A model generated the notes under the pieces. It was not told where the DNA came from and did no database searches. It saw nothing but the letters and a program-made list of their open reading frames with translations. The translations under genes were made by a program, and so were the position numbers. A stretch of DNA of 64,000 bases from Aquibaculum sediminis (lineage in GTDB: Bacteria; Pseudomonadota; Alphaproteobacteria; Kiloniellales; DSM-21159), in contig NZ_JBFCVK010000001.1 of the NCBI RefSeq assembly GCF_040712085.1, positions 186,001 through 250,000 on the forward strand, read 5' to 3'. Positions 45,322-55,487 of the stretch are shown piece after piece (position 1 is the stretch's first letter; every line of letters begins with the position of its first letter).

Positions 45322-45364
45322 TCCGCTTGCCGCCCGGCACCCTGCCTGCAGCCGAAGGGCGCAC

Positions 45365-46360
45365 ATGATCGAGACTCGAGTCATCACGCCCGAAGAAGCC
45401 GATCAGCGCCTGGATCGCTGGTTCCGCAAGGCCTATCCGCAGATCACTCACGGCCGCCTGGAGAAGCTGCTGCGCACCGGCCAAGTGCGCGTCGACGGCA
45501 AGCGCGCGAAGGGCAACCTTCGCCTGTCGGCCGGCCAGGAAATCCGCATTCCGCCCTTGGGCGAAAGTGCCGCGGCACCCGCCCCCTCGACCGCCCGCCC
45601 CCAGCCGTCCGAACAGGAAGCCGAGGCGCTGCGCGCGCGTGTGCTCTACCGCGACGACTGGGTGATCGCGATCGACAAGCCCGCCGGCCTGGCCGTTCAG
45701 GGCGGGAGCAACACCCGGCACCATCTCGACGGTCTGTTGGACGCCCTTATCTTCGATGGCAGGGAGCGCCCCCGCCTCGTCCACCGCCTGGATCGCGACA
45801 CGGCGGGCGTCCTGCTCCTGGCGCGCACGACGGAAGCCGCCCGGCGGCTTGGCGCCACCTTCAAGAGCGACGCTCCCTGCAAGATCTATTGGGCTCTGGT
45901 CGCGGGCCTTCCCGAAAAGCCGCGGGGCATGCTCAACCTGCCGCTGGGCAAGCTGCCGGGCCCGAAGGGCGAGAAGATGTCCAGCGAAGCGCCGGATGCC
46001 AAACCCGCCACCACACGCTGGTCCACCGTGGCCAAGCGAGGCCAGGCCGCTTGGCTTGCCTTGCGCCCGCTGACCGGGCGCACCCACCAACTGCGTGCGC
46101 ATTGCGAAGCCATGGGCCACCCGATCCTGGGAGACGGCAAGTACGGCGGCCGCAAGGCCTTCCCGGCTCAGCTCGAACTGCCGAAGCAACTCTTCCTCTT
46201 CGCACGCGAGATCGCGCTGCCGCACCCGGAGGATGGCATGACCCTGCGCGTGCAGGCGCCGCTGCCGCCCCACTTCCAGACCGCCTTCACAGCCCTCGGC
46301 TTCAATCCGGATGACGCAGCAGCAGAGCAGGCCGCTGACTGGCTGACGGAAAAGCAGTAA
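45365..46360 (+). CDS. rluC: RluC/RluD-family 23S rRNA pseudouridine synthase
   Basis: A protein of 331 residues. An N-terminal S4 RNA-binding domain (DQRLDRWFRKAYPQITHGRLEKLLRTG) precedes the catalytic domain with the invariant Asp in LVHRLDRDTAGVLL and the motif LTGRTHQLRAHCEAMGHPILGD. The Gly/Pro/Ala linker near residues 65-85 and the sequence fit RluC. It converts specific uridines of 23S rRNA to pseudouridine. Confidence 0.9.
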   Translation: MIETRVITPEEADQRLDRWFRKAYPQITHGRLEKLLRTGQVRVDGKRAKGNLRLSAGQEIRIPPLGESAAAPAPSTARPQPSEQEAEALRARVLYRDDWVIAIDKPAGLAVQGGSNTRHHLDGLLDALIFDGRERPRLVHRLDRDTAGVLLLARTTEAARRLGATFKSDAPCKIYWALVAGLPEKPRGMLNLPLGKLPGPKGEKMSSEAPDAKPATTRWSTVAKRGQAAWLALRPLTGRTHQLRAHCEAMGHPILGDGKYGGRKAFPAQLELPKQLFLFAREIALPHPEDGMTLRVQAPLPPHFQTAFTALGFNPDDAAAEQAADWLTEKQ

Positions 46361-46387
46361 AGGCTACGGCGTGGCCCCCGCCGGCCC

Positions 46388-47229
46388 CTACTCTTCCACG
46401 AAGGTCAGGAGCACACCGTTCGCCTCGGCCGCAGGCAGCCGTACCTCGCCATCCACTTCATCAAAGTCCACGCCACGGGACTGAAGAAGTTCGCGGCACC
46501 GTGCGAGATCGGCCACCGCCACGGTGAACCCGAGCGGTCCGCCCTCGAACCCGGCGGGCAGGCGCGCGCCAAAGCGGCCCGCCGCCGCAGCGGGTGTCAC
46601 GAGTTCCAGGGTCAGTTCGCCCGCCCGCATCGTCAGGCTGTCTCCAGCGCGCTGGACCTGCTCGTCGCCAAACCAGGCCACGCCGGCCCGCTCGGCGGCC
46701 TCGAGATCCTCGGCCACTGCCAGGAAGCCGGTGATCGCCCGGGCACCGTTGGCATGCTCCATCCAGGGTGCCTGCCACACCATCTCCGGCGTCAGGTGCT
46801 GGGACGCGAAGGCCAGAAAGCCGGGCCGCGAGGCGGGGTCGAAATGCATCAGGCGAAAGCGCGGCCGCAGCTCGCCGTCGGGATGCTCGATGATCCGCGC
46901 CAGGTCCTTGGGCCCATCCACGGTGAGGCCCCGGCGGCGGAGTTCGGCCACGTCGCCGTCGATATCGCTGCTACGATAGGCGCCGGCCAACAGGCCCTCA
47001 CTCCGCTCCTCCAGGAAGCGGTCGAGATTGTTGGTGAACTGCGAGGGATCGACGATGCCCAGCAGCTCGACATAGTCATTCTGGAACATCAGGCAGTAGT
47101 TGGCAGTGCCCCAGCCAATATGGCGCCCGCGCGGGCAGGCGGTGAAGCCCAGTCTTTCCCAGTTGATCCGCCCCGCTTCCAAGTCGCCCACACCCACCAG
47201 GACGTGATCGAAGGCCGTGATTACCGGCT

Positions 47230-47233
<4 letters not shown>
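46388..47233 (-). CDS. VOC superfamily glyoxalase-like protein
   Basis: A protein of 281 residues of the glyoxalase-like (PF13468 type) group: ITAFDHVLVGVGDLEAG at the start, RHIGWGTANYCLMFQNDYVELLG, then a second betaalpha-betabetabeta unit. His9 and Glu residues could bind metal. The function is unknown. It overlaps mtnP by 4 bases, so it is made with it. Confidence 0.83.
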
Positions 47234-48123
<890 letters not shown>

Positions 48124-48212
48124 GTCTCGCCCCCGGATACTCAGTAAAGGAGCGGCATCATAGTGCAGTTATACGGCGGTCTGAATGCCCGTTTTATTGA
48201 AAAGGCGGGTGT

Positions 48213-48890
48213 TTAGGCCGGGGCGCCCGAAGGTGCCTCGGGCCCGGGATCGGCAGATGCCTCGGCGCCCGCGCCTGCATCTTCCGCAGAGCCACGGCGA
48301 CGGCGGCGCGGCAGGCGCGAAATCAGGTCTTCCGCCCGGCGCAGATTGCGGTCCAGGGCTGCCATGGTCTTCGCCATGTCCTCGCTGTCATCCTTAAGCC
48401 ACACCCGCAGCGTGGCCAGCCAGATGGCCGAGACGCCCTTGATGCGCAAAATGCCACGCCAGCCCTCGGGAGAGATCCCGGCGGCGGTCAGCATCCAGGC
48501 CATGGACCGCCCCAACTGCGGCAGTGCCGAGAGGCTGTCCGTCGGCTGGCAGCTGTAGCAGGCCAGGATGGAACTCAGCGCGGCACGATGGGGCTGCATG
48601 GCTTCGAAGCGGCGCATCAGCACCTCGAAGAGTTGATCGCGCGGCGATTCCTCGGCGATCTCGGCGCTCATGTCGTCCTCACCCAGCACCTCCGCATCGA
48701 TGCGACGGGAAAAGGCGGCAAGGATCTCACTGCGGCTGCCGAATTCCTCATAGATCTGGCGCAGCGGCAGCTCCGAGGCTGCCGCGATGTCGGGCAGCCG
48801 CACCTCGGACCAGGGCCGTTCGGCCGCCAGTTGCAGCGTCGCGTCGATGATCCGGTCTCGATTGCTCTTCTGCGGGCGTCTCGCGGCCAT
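48213..48890 (-). CDS. TetR-fold protein with COQ9-like C-terminal part
   Basis: A protein of 225 residues. The N-terminal helix-turn-helix is TetR-like (RDRIIDATLQLAAERPWSEVRLPDIA, LPLRQIYEEFGSRSEILAAF). The C-terminal part, IKGVSAIWLATLRVWLKDDSEDMAKTMAALDRNL, follows the pattern of COQ9, a TetR-fold ubiquinone-biosynthesis protein. The last 35 residues are Ala/Gly/Pro-rich and disordered. It could be a repressor or a COQ9-like lipid-binding factor. Confidence 0.75.
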   Translation of the reverse strand: MAARRPQKSNRDRIIDATLQLAAERPWSEVRLPDIAAASELPLRQIYEEFGSRSEILAAFSRRIDAEVLGEDDMSAEIAEESPRDQLFEVLMRRFEAMQPHRAALSSILACYSCQPTDSLSALPQLGRSMAWMLTAAGISPEGWRGILRIKGVSAIWLATLRVWLKDDSEDMAKTMAALDRNLRRAEDLISRLPRRRRRGSAEDAGAGAEASADPGPEAPSGAPA

Positions 48891-48975
48891 GCTCAGCCTC
48901 CTCGCTCGTATCCCAAGTGTTACCCCGAGGAAGTGGGGTCGCCAGCGCCCGAATCCAACGCCCTATCGGTCGAAG

Positions 48976-49482
48976 TCACGCGCGACGCAGCTCGACGAAG
49001 GGCGCCCCGGTAATCGCCGCCAACTCGTCCGGGGTCAGACGGAACACCGTGTTGGGCGTTCCCGCCGCGGCCCAGATTTCCTCGAAGGCTTGCAGATCAG
49101 AATCAAGAAAGGTCACCGGGGGTTCCACATGGGCGACCGGCGGCACGCCGCCGATGGCAAAGCCGGTGCGTTCGCGCACGAAGGCAGCATCGGCGCGGCC
49201 GATTTCCTCTCCCAGCAAAGCGGCAATTCGGCTCTCGTCCGCCTGATTGGCACCGCTGACCACCGCGAGTACCGGGCGGTCGCTGGTGCGGGCACGGAAG
49301 ATCAGCGACTTGGCGATCTGTGCCACCTCGCAGCCGATCGCGGCGGCAGCATCCTGGGCCGTGCGCGTGCCGGCGGGGAAGGCGCGAACCTCCAGGGAAA
49401 GTCCTTTGGCGGCCAGCGCCTCCTGCACCCGGCCGGCCGCCGGCTTCAGGTCCGCTGCCGGCTCAATCCCCGCCTCGCTCAC
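48976..49482 (-). CDS. YbaK/EbsC-family aminoacyl-tRNA deacylase
   Basis: A protein of 168 residues. EVRAFPAGTRTAQDAAAAIGCEVAQIAKSLIFRA and FAIGGVPPVAH are the core of the YbaK/YeaK branch. The conserved Lys (IAKSLIF) is present. It would hydrolyse mischarged tRNA such as Cys- or Ser-tRNA. Its start overlaps the proC stop by 4 bases. Confidence 0.87.
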   Translation of the reverse strand: MSEAGIEPAADLKPAAGRVQEALAAKGLSLEVRAFPAGTRTAQDAAAAIGCEVAQIAKSLIFRARTSDRPVLAVVSGANQADESRIAALLGEEIGRADAAFVRERTGFAIGGVPPVAHVEPPVTFLDSDLQAFEEIWAAAGTPNTVFRLTPDELAAITGAPFVELRRA

Positions 49483-50300
49483 GATGCCAGCTCACGACTG
49501 CGTCGGGCCGCAGCCGCGATGGCCCTCGTCATCAAGGGCTGCAGGCCGTCCTCGGCCATCAGGACGTTCAAGGCTTCCAACGTCGTCCCCGCGGGACTGG
49601 TCACGTTCTGGCGCAGGGTTTCGGGCTCGTCGCTCGAGCGATGCACCAGCTCGCCGGCGCCGGCGACGGTCACGCGGGCAAGCCGGCGCGCAAGCTCACG
49701 CGGCAAGCCTGCATCCTCACCAGCCTTGGCGAGGCACTCAATCAAGAGAAACACATAAGCCGGCCCGCCGCCGGACAGGGCCGTGACCGCATCGAGCTGG
49801 CCTTCCTCTTCCGCCCAGGCAACTTCGCCCACCGCGGAAAGCAGATCGGCCGCGGCCTGTGACTGCCGCTCATCCACGCCCTCTCCTGCCACCAGAACCG
49901 TCATGCCGCGGCCGACGGCCGCTGGCGTGTTGGGCATGGCGCGCACGATGCGGGCTTCCTGGCCCAGCTTGATGCGGAACCAGTCGATGGTCTTGCCGGC
50001 GGCAACCGAGACATAAAGGGTTCGCGGAGCAGCGAGGGCGACCACTGCCGGCAGCGCCTCCTCCATCATCTGCGGCTTCACAGCCAGGAGAACCACCGCC
50101 GGCCGCAGGTCGGCGGGCAGGCTGCTGGCATCCTTGTGGTGCGTCACTCCGCGGGCGACGAAATCGGCGACCGCGTCCGCGCTCGGTTCGATCACGTGCA
50201 CCTGCGTCGGCGACACACCCTGCTCGAGCCAGCCCGCGAGCAGCGCCCCGCCCATCTTGCCGCAGCCGAGCAGCAACAGCTCTCCATCGAGGGAAATCAT
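49479..50300 (-). CDS. proC: pyrroline-5-carboxylate reductase
   Basis: A protein of 273 residues. The Rossmann motif is LLLGCGKMGGALLAGW; the C-terminal signature LRQNVTSPAGTTLEALNVL and SGGGPAYVFLLIECLA are those of ProC. It makes L-proline from pyrroline-5-carboxylate with NAD(P)H. It lies 4 bases after the YbjN gene, a pairing common in alphaproteobacteria. Confidence 0.94.
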   Translation of the reverse strand: MISLDGELLLLGCGKMGGALLAGWLEQGVSPTQVHVIEPSADAVADFVARGVTHHKDASSLPADLRPAVVLLAVKPQMMEEALPAVVALAAPRTLYVSVAAGKTIDWFRIKLGQEARIVRAMPNTPAAVGRGMTVLVAGEGVDERQSQAAADLLSAVGEVAWAEEEGQLDAVTALSGGGPAYVFLLIECLAKAGEDAGLPRELARRLARVTVAGAGELVHRSSDEPETLRQNVTSPAGTTLEALNVLMAEDGLQPLMTRAIAAAARRSRELAS

Positions 50301-50304
50301 ACCT

Positions 50305-50805
50305 TCAAGCCTCTCCCACCGTTTCCATCAGCGCGGCGCTCAGCGCGTCACGCACACTCTGGCCGCCCCATATCACCATCTGCAATGCCGGATAAAGCCG
50401 CTCGCATTCCTCGAGCGCGGTATCCACCAGATCCTCGATCTGCTCCACGCTGGCACCCGGCGTCCCGCGCAAGGGAATGGTGTGGCGGAACATCACCAGT
50501 TCCTCCTCCACGCCGTAGTCGAAGTGCCCCAGCCAGAGCCGCTCGTTCATTAAGCCAAGCAGTTCGTAGACGGCGGCGCGGCGCGCCGCAGGTACCTTGC
50601 TGTCGATCTGGCAGGAGAGGTACATGGCACCCAGCTCAGCCTGCCAGACCGCGCAGATGGGATAGTCGCCCCACCTGCCGGTCAGCTGCACCACCAGTTC
50701 GCAGTCGCTGGAACGATCATGGATCAGGTCATTGGCGGCAGCCAACTCCTCAAAGAGGTCCAAGGGATTGTTGGAAAGGGGGGCATCCCCAGCGAGAAGA
50801 CTCAT
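50305..50805 (-). CDS. YbjN domain protein
   Basis: A protein of 166 residues: NDLIHDRSSDCELVVQLTGRWGDYPICAVWQAELGAMYLSC at the N-terminal half and LMNERLWLGHFDYGVEEELVMFRHTIPL in the middle, the YbjN/type III secretion chaperone-like fold. GGGAGG precedes ATG 50805. It is found before proC in many alphaproteobacteria. Function unknown; YbjN in E. coli affects motility and stress resistance. Confidence 0.85.
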   Translation of the reverse strand: MSLLAGDAPLSNNPLDLFEELAAANDLIHDRSSDCELVVQLTGRWGDYPICAVWQAELGAMYLSCQIDSKVPAARRAAVYELLGLMNERLWLGHFDYGVEEELVMFRHTIPLRGTPGASVEQIEDLVDTALEECERLYPALQMVIWGGQSVRDALSAALMETVGEA

Positions 50806-51004
50806 GTCAGCCTCCCGAAGTGCCGCGTGATGCGGCGAATGTTGGCACGTGCAGTCCTCGGACGCTCCGCTCGGACGCGAAATATCGAGGTACGGCTCTG
50901 TACGCGCTACCAGATGTAGCGTGCCAAATTGGATTCCTGAGCGCAACGCTTCTGTTGGGCCACCCTGTGCAAACGAAAACCGATTGGCTGTGCTGTCGAA
51001 AGAC

Positions 51005-51325
51005 CTACGCCTCGCTAGGCGAGGATTTGTCCTTTGATCCGGAGCGAGCCTTGGGCTTCGAAACGGCTTCGCCTTCCAGCGCTTCCAGGCGGGCCTCCAG
51101 CGCGGCCAGCCGGTCGGCCATGACTTCCTGCTCTTCGCGCGCTTTCGCCGCCATGGCCTGCACCGCCTCGAACTCCTCGCGCGGAACCAGATCCATGTCG
51201 GCCAGAATCCGTTCCAGCTGCGCGCGCACCCGAGCCTCGACCTCGCCGCGCACGCCGCTGGCGGCTCCGACGGCACCGGAAAAGACTCGGGCGAAATCGT
51301 CGAAAATGGGATTGCGCGTTTGCAT
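51005..51325 (-). CDS. ubiK: ubiquinone biosynthesis accessory factor UbiK (BMFP domain)
   Basis: A protein of 106 residues with the UbiK/YqiC layout: an N-terminal amphipathic helix (NPIFDDFARVFSGAVG), then a coiled coil with PREEFEAVQAMAAKAREE and the LAALEARLEALE repeat, and a charged tail. The family binds lipids and helps the Ubi complex. It is divergent from lgt with 117 bases between. Confidence 0.88.
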   Translation of the reverse strand: MQTRNPIFDDFARVFSGAVGAASGVRGEVEARVRAQLERILADMDLVPREEFEAVQAMAAKAREEQEVMADRLAALEARLEALEGEAVSKPKARSGSKDKSSPSEA

Positions 51326-51442
51326 GATAGACCTCTCAGACCTGGGGCACGACCGGCGTCGTTGGCGCAAACTAGGCCGGCACGGCCTTTAACCGCAAGC
51401 AGGGAGGTTCTATAACGCGCCGGCACACTGGCGGAGCCTGTA

Positions 51443-52255
51443 ATGATCGATCTCCCGACCCTGGCCGCGCTGGCCTTCCCCCAGTTCGATCCCGTCGCCA
51501 TTGAGCTGGGACCGCTGGCAATCCGCTGGTACGCCCTGGCCTATGTGGTCGGACTGGTGGCAGCCTGGCTGTACTGCCGCAAGCTGACCGACAGCACGCC
51601 GGCGAAGATTTCCCGCCAGGACTTCGACGACTTCCTGCTCTGGGCGACCCTCGGTGTGGTCCTCGGCGGGCGGCTGGGCTATGTGCTCTTCTACAATTTC
51701 GATTACTACGCAGCTCACCCGATCGAGGCGCTCTACGTCTGGCAAGGCGGCATGGCCTTCCACGGTGGCCTCCTGGGTGTGGTGGTTGCGATGGTGCTCT
51801 TTGCGCGATCGCGTGGCATTCCTCTGCTGGCGTTGAGCGATATCGTGTCCTGCGCCGCACCAATCGGCCTGTTCCTGGGACGCATCGCGAACTTCATCAA
51901 TGGCGAACTCTACGGGCGAGTGACCGACGTCCCCTGGGGCGTGATCTTTCCCTACGCCGGCCCGGAGCCCCGCCACCCCAGCCAGCTCTACCAGGCCGGG
52001 CTGGAGGGACTGCTGCTCTTCCTGCTGCTCCTGGCCGCCGTGCTGCTTGGCGCACAGCGCCGCTTCGGCATGCTCTCGGGGCTGTTCCTGATCGGCTACG
52101 GCACGGCCCGGATCATCGGCGAGCTCTTCCGCGAGCCCGACGCTCACATCGGTTTCCTGCTTGCCGGCACCACCATGGGCCAGTGGCTGTCGGTGCCGAT
52201 GGTGCTGGCCGGCGTGGCGCTGCTGATCTTTGCGCGTCGCCGCGCCCAGGCTTGA
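51443..52255 (+). CDS. lgt: prolipoprotein diacylglyceryl transferase
   Basis: A protein of 270 residues with seven membrane segments. The Lgt signature GRIANFINGELYG, the HGGLLG motif and RHPSQLYQAGLEGLLLF are complete. It transfers a diacylglyceryl group from phosphatidylglycerol to the lipobox Cys; a candidate lipoprotein substrate is encoded at 55484 in the same gene run. Confidence 0.95.
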   Translation: MIDLPTLAALAFPQFDPVAIELGPLAIRWYALAYVVGLVAAWLYCRKLTDSTPAKISRQDFDDFLLWATLGVVLGGRLGYVLFYNFDYYAAHPIEALYVWQGGMAFHGGLLGVVVAMVLFARSRGIPLLALSDIVSCAAPIGLFLGRIANFINGELYGRVTDVPWGVIFPYAGPEPRHPSQLYQAGLEGLLLFLLLLAAVLLGAQRRFGMLSGLFLIGYGTARIIGELFREPDAHIGFLLAGTTMGQWLSVPMVLAGVALLIFARRRAQA

Positions 52256-52262
52256 GGCAAAC

Positions 52263-53360
52263 GTGAGCGGGTCGGCAGCCTTCGAAACGATTGCGCGTCA
52301 CATCCGCGCCGAAGGGCCCATGAGCCTGGCCGACTACATGACGCTCGCCCTCACCCACCCGCAGGTGGGCTACTACGCCACCCGCGATCCCTTCGGCGCC
52401 GCCGGCGATTTCACCACCGCTCCGGAGATCAGCCAGGTCTTCGGTGAGCTGCTGGGCCTCTGGTGCGCCGAGCGTTGGCAGGCGATGGGCGAACCCTCGC
52501 GTATCATGCTGGTGGAACTGGGACCCGGTCGCGGGACATTGATGGCCGACGCCCTGCGCGCCGCCGCCCTCCTGCCCGCCTTTCGCGCAGCCATCGACGT
52601 ACACCTGATCGAGAACAGCCTGACGCTGCGGGAGGCGCAAGCGCGCAGCCTCGCCCCCACGCAGGTGACTTGGCACGACACGCTCTCCGAATTGCCGGAA
52701 GGACCGCTGCTGCTGATCGCCAACGAGTTCTTCGACGCCTTGCCCATCCGGCAATTCCAGCGGACTGCCGCAGGCTGGGCGGAACGACGCATCGGCCTCA
52801 ACCCCGAAGGCGATGCGCTGTGCTGGGGACTGGGCGCGCCCCTGCCCGCCATGTCCGAGCTTCCACGGGAAGCGCCCGAAGGCACCATCCTGGAGCTCTG
52901 TCCGGTTGCCCGGACGATCGCGTCGGACCTCGCCCGCCGGGTGGGCGAGCATGGCGGGGCGGTCCTGATCATCGACTACGGCTACACAGGCGGCTCCGCA
53001 GGCGACAGTCTGCAGGCGCTGCGTCGCCATCGCCCGGTCGACCCGCTCGCCTGCCCCGGAGACGCCGACATCACCGCGCATGTGGACTTCCAGGCGATCA
53101 CTCAGGCCGCAGCAGTTTCCGGGGCGGAGGTCCACGGCCCTGTCGAGCAGGGCACCTTCCTGCGCGCCCTGGGCATCCGTGAGCGCAGCGAAGTTCTCGC
53201 CGCCCAAGCCAACGCAGCGCAGCGGCGCAATCTGCTGGCGGCGCTGGAGCGCCTGACCTCCTCGGCGCACATGGGTTCGCTCTTCAATGCCTTGGCGTTC
53301 ACGCCGAGAGCGGCGCCCGTCCCGGCCGGGTTTCCCCAGGCACAGGAGATGCAGGCATGA
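52263..53360 (+). CDS. COG1565/DUF185 class I SAM-dependent methyltransferase (NDUFAF7-like)
   Basis: A protein of 365 residues from GTG 52263, with GAGG upstream. The conserved N-terminus GPMSLADYMTLALTHPQVGYYATRDPFG, FTTAPEISQVFGELLGLW, the SAM motif VELGPGRGTLMAD and NEFFDALPIRQF are those of bacterial relatives of mitochondrial NDUFAF7, an arginine methyltransferase for complex I assembly. Target in bacteria unknown. lgt and pgeF flank it, as is usual in alphaproteobacteria. Confidence 0.88.
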   Translation: MSGSAAFETIARHIRAEGPMSLADYMTLALTHPQVGYYATRDPFGAAGDFTTAPEISQVFGELLGLWCAERWQAMGEPSRIMLVELGPGRGTLMADALRAAALLPAFRAAIDVHLIENSLTLREAQARSLAPTQVTWHDTLSELPEGPLLLIANEFFDALPIRQFQRTAAGWAERRIGLNPEGDALCWGLGAPLPAMSELPREAPEGTILELCPVARTIASDLARRVGEHGGAVLIIDYGYTGGSAGDSLQALRRHRPVDPLACPGDADITAHVDFQAITQAAAVSGAEVHGPVEQGTFLRALGIRERSEVLAAQANAAQRRNLLAALERLTSSAHMGSLFNALAFTPRAAPVPAGFPQAQEMQA

Positions 53361-53415
53361 GACGCACCCAAGGCGACACTATGCCGCAAGGCGCAAGCGC
53401 GCTAGGTTTTCTGCC

Positions 53416-54180
53416 ATGCTGACCATCGGACCCTTCAATGCCGTCGCCGGCCTGCGCCACGCCTTCTTCACACGGGAAGGTGGGGTGAGCCAGGGGATTT
53501 ACGACTCCCTCAACTGCGGGCCGGGCAGCAAGGACAACCCCGATCATGTGGCGGAGAACCGCCGGCGCGCCGCTGCAGCGCTCGGCCTGGAACCCGACCG
53601 TCTGCTCACCTGCTACCAGGTCCATTCGCCGAACGTGGTCACGGTGGAGGAACCCTGGAACGCGGCGGAGCGGCCGGAAGCGGACGGCCTGGTGACCGCC
53701 ACGCCGGGACTGGCGCTCGGCATCCTCACCGCCGACTGCGCGCCGGTGCTCCTCGCCGATGCCCAGGCCGGTGTCATCGGCGCCGCCCACGCTGGTTGGA
53801 AAGGCGCGGTGGGCGGCGTTCTCGAAGCCACGGTTGACGCAATGGAAGCCCTCGGCGCCCGGCGCGACGCCATCATCGCCGGCATCGGCCCCTGCATTGC
53901 GCAGCGCTCCTACGAGGTCGGCCCCGATTTCCCGGCACCCTTCCTGGCTCAGGGGGAGGAAAACCGGGACCTTTTTCGTCCCGGGGCCGGCGACCGGCTG
54001 CATTTCGATCTCAAGGACTATGTTGCCCGCCGTCTCCACCGTGCCGGCTTGCGCCAGGTTCAGCCCCTGCCTTGCGATACCTGCAGCGAGGAAGAGCGCT
54101 TCTTCAGCTATCGCCGCGCCTGCCTGCGTGGCGAGCCGGATTACGGCCGCCAGTTATCGGCCATCGCCCTGACCACCTGA
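53416..54180 (+). CDS. pgeF: peptidoglycan editing factor / purine nucleoside phosphorylase of the YfiH family
   Basis: A protein of 254 residues. The metal ligands of this family are seen in CYQVHSPNVV (His), LTADCAPVLLAD (Cys) and GAAHAGWKGAVGG (His). FTREGGVSQGIYDSLNCG is the standard N-terminal motif. The family cleaves or deaminates nucleosides and prevents Ser incorporation in peptidoglycan. ATG 53416 marks the start; the upstream frame is a shadow of the methyltransferase. Confidence 0.9.
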   Translation: MLTIGPFNAVAGLRHAFFTREGGVSQGIYDSLNCGPGSKDNPDHVAENRRRAAAALGLEPDRLLTCYQVHSPNVVTVEEPWNAAERPEADGLVTATPGLALGILTADCAPVLLADAQAGVIGAAHAGWKGAVGGVLEATVDAMEALGARRDAIIAGIGPCIAQRSYEVGPDFPAPFLAQGEENRDLFRPGAGDRLHFDLKDYVARRLHRAGLRQVQPLPCDTCSEEERFFSYRRACLRGEPDYGRQLSAIALTT

Positions 54181-54215
54181 CCCGATCACCCAGCCAGAAT
54201 CGAGGATCCTGCAGC

Positions 54216-55367
54216 ATGCCCCTGCACTTCAGCTCCGAAGAGTTTGCCGAGCGTCGACGTCGCTGCTGCGCGGCCATGGCTGACGAAGGGCTGGATGGCC
54301 TGCTGATCTTTCGCCAGGAGTCGATGTACTGGCTCACCGGCTACGACACCTTCGGCTACGTCTGGTTCCAGTGCCTGTTCCTGCGTGCCGATGGCGAACT
54401 GGTGCTGCTGACCCGCGCCCCCGACCTGCGCCAGGCGCAGCAGACCTCCTGCATTCCGGACATTCGCATCTGGGTCGACCTGCCCGATGCGGAGCCGGCA
54501 GGCGACCTGTGCGCGATTCTCGACGAGAAGGGAATGCAGGGAAAGCGCCTTGGCGTGGAGTACGAGAGCTATGGGCTCAACGGCCGCAACGCGAAGCGGC
54601 TCGATGCCGTCCTGTCCGACTTCGCCAGCCTGGACGACGCCTCCTTCCTCATCAGCCGCCTGCGCGTCGTGAAGAGCCCGGCCGAGATCAAGTACGCGCA
54701 AAAGGCCGGCGCCCTCACCGATGCAGCCTACGAGGCCGCCCTGGCCGAGGCCGGTCCCGGCGCCTTCGAAGGCGACATCCTGGCCGCCATGCACAGCGCC
54801 ATCTTTCGCCGCGGCGGCGATGACCCTTCCAACGAGTTCGTCATCGGCTCGGGCCAGCAGGCCTTGCTGTGCCGCTATCACAGCGGACGCCGCCACCTGG
54901 ACGCCAACGATCAGCTCACCCTGGAATGGGCCGGCACCTACCGCCATTATCACGCAGCGGCCATGAACACCTTCGTTATCGGCGAGGTGCCGCCGCGGCA
55001 GGAGGAGATGCACGCCGTGGCGCGGGACGCCCTGCTGGCGGTCGAAGCCGAGCTGCGTCCAGGTCGCACGGCCGGCGAGGCTTTCGACGCACACAGCCGC
55101 GTGCTCGATGCCGCCAGCTACAGGCAGCACCGCATGAACGCCTGCGGCTACAGCCAGGGCACCACCTTCGCGCCGAACTGGATGGACTGGCCGATGCTCT
55201 ATCACGCCAACCCGGTGGAGTTGCAGCCCGGCATGACCTTCTTCGTGCACATCATCATCTTCGACAGCGAGCGCGGCCTCGCCATGACTCTGGGCCGCAG
55301 CAGCCTGATCGGAGACACCGGTGCGGAACCGCTATCGCACATGCCCTTGGATCTTGTGCGCCTTTGA
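54216..55367 (+). CDS. M24-fold (creatinase/DoeA-like) hydrolase without metal ligands
   Basis: A protein of 383 residues with the creatinase N-domain (GLLIFRQESMYWLTGYDTFGYVW) and the pita-bread C-domain. The five usual metal ligands of aminopeptidase P are replaced: the first two Asp positions read Glu and Ala in LEWAGTYRHYHAAAMNTF, the His site reads Tyr in CGYSQGTTF, and the Glu sites are replaced in FFVHIIIF and AMTLGRSS. This is the state of metal-free members such as creatinase and ectoine hydrolase DoeA. A small osmolyte amide is the likely kind of substrate, which would suit the betaine genes. Confidence 0.78.
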   Translation: MPLHFSSEEFAERRRRCCAAMADEGLDGLLIFRQESMYWLTGYDTFGYVWFQCLFLRADGELVLLTRAPDLRQAQQTSCIPDIRIWVDLPDAEPAGDLCAILDEKGMQGKRLGVEYESYGLNGRNAKRLDAVLSDFASLDDASFLISRLRVVKSPAEIKYAQKAGALTDAAYEAALAEAGPGAFEGDILAAMHSAIFRRGGDDPSNEFVIGSGQQALLCRYHSGRRHLDANDQLTLEWAGTYRHYHAAAMNTFVIGEVPPRQEEMHAVARDALLAVEAELRPGRTAGEAFDAHSRVLDAASYRQHRMNACGYSQGTTFAPNWMDWPMLYHANPVELQPGMTFFVHIIIFDSERGLAMTLGRSSLIGDTGAEPLSHMPLDLVRL

Positions 55368-55418
55368 GCGATCAAGGCTTGGTCATGCTGCACCGCAAAA
55401 CCTGGGAGGCCATGTCGC

Positions 55419-55487
55419 GTGCCCTACATGATCATTTTTCTCTTCGCGCTCTTGCTGGGGGTGCTGGCCACCTGCGTCATGGCGTGA
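55419..55487 (+). CDS. 22-residue membrane peptide ORF coupled to the lipoprotein gene
   Basis: GTG 55419 is preceded at 9 bases by GGGAGG. It opens a frame of 22 codons, with a hydrophobic run IIFLFALLLGVLATCV, and ends in a TGA that overlaps the GTG of the next gene (GTGA). No other start fits that ribosome binding site: the ATG at 55412, in the lipoprotein frame, is only 2 bases from it. I do not recognise the peptide. Confidence 0.45.
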   Translation: MPYMIIFLFALLLGVLATCVMA

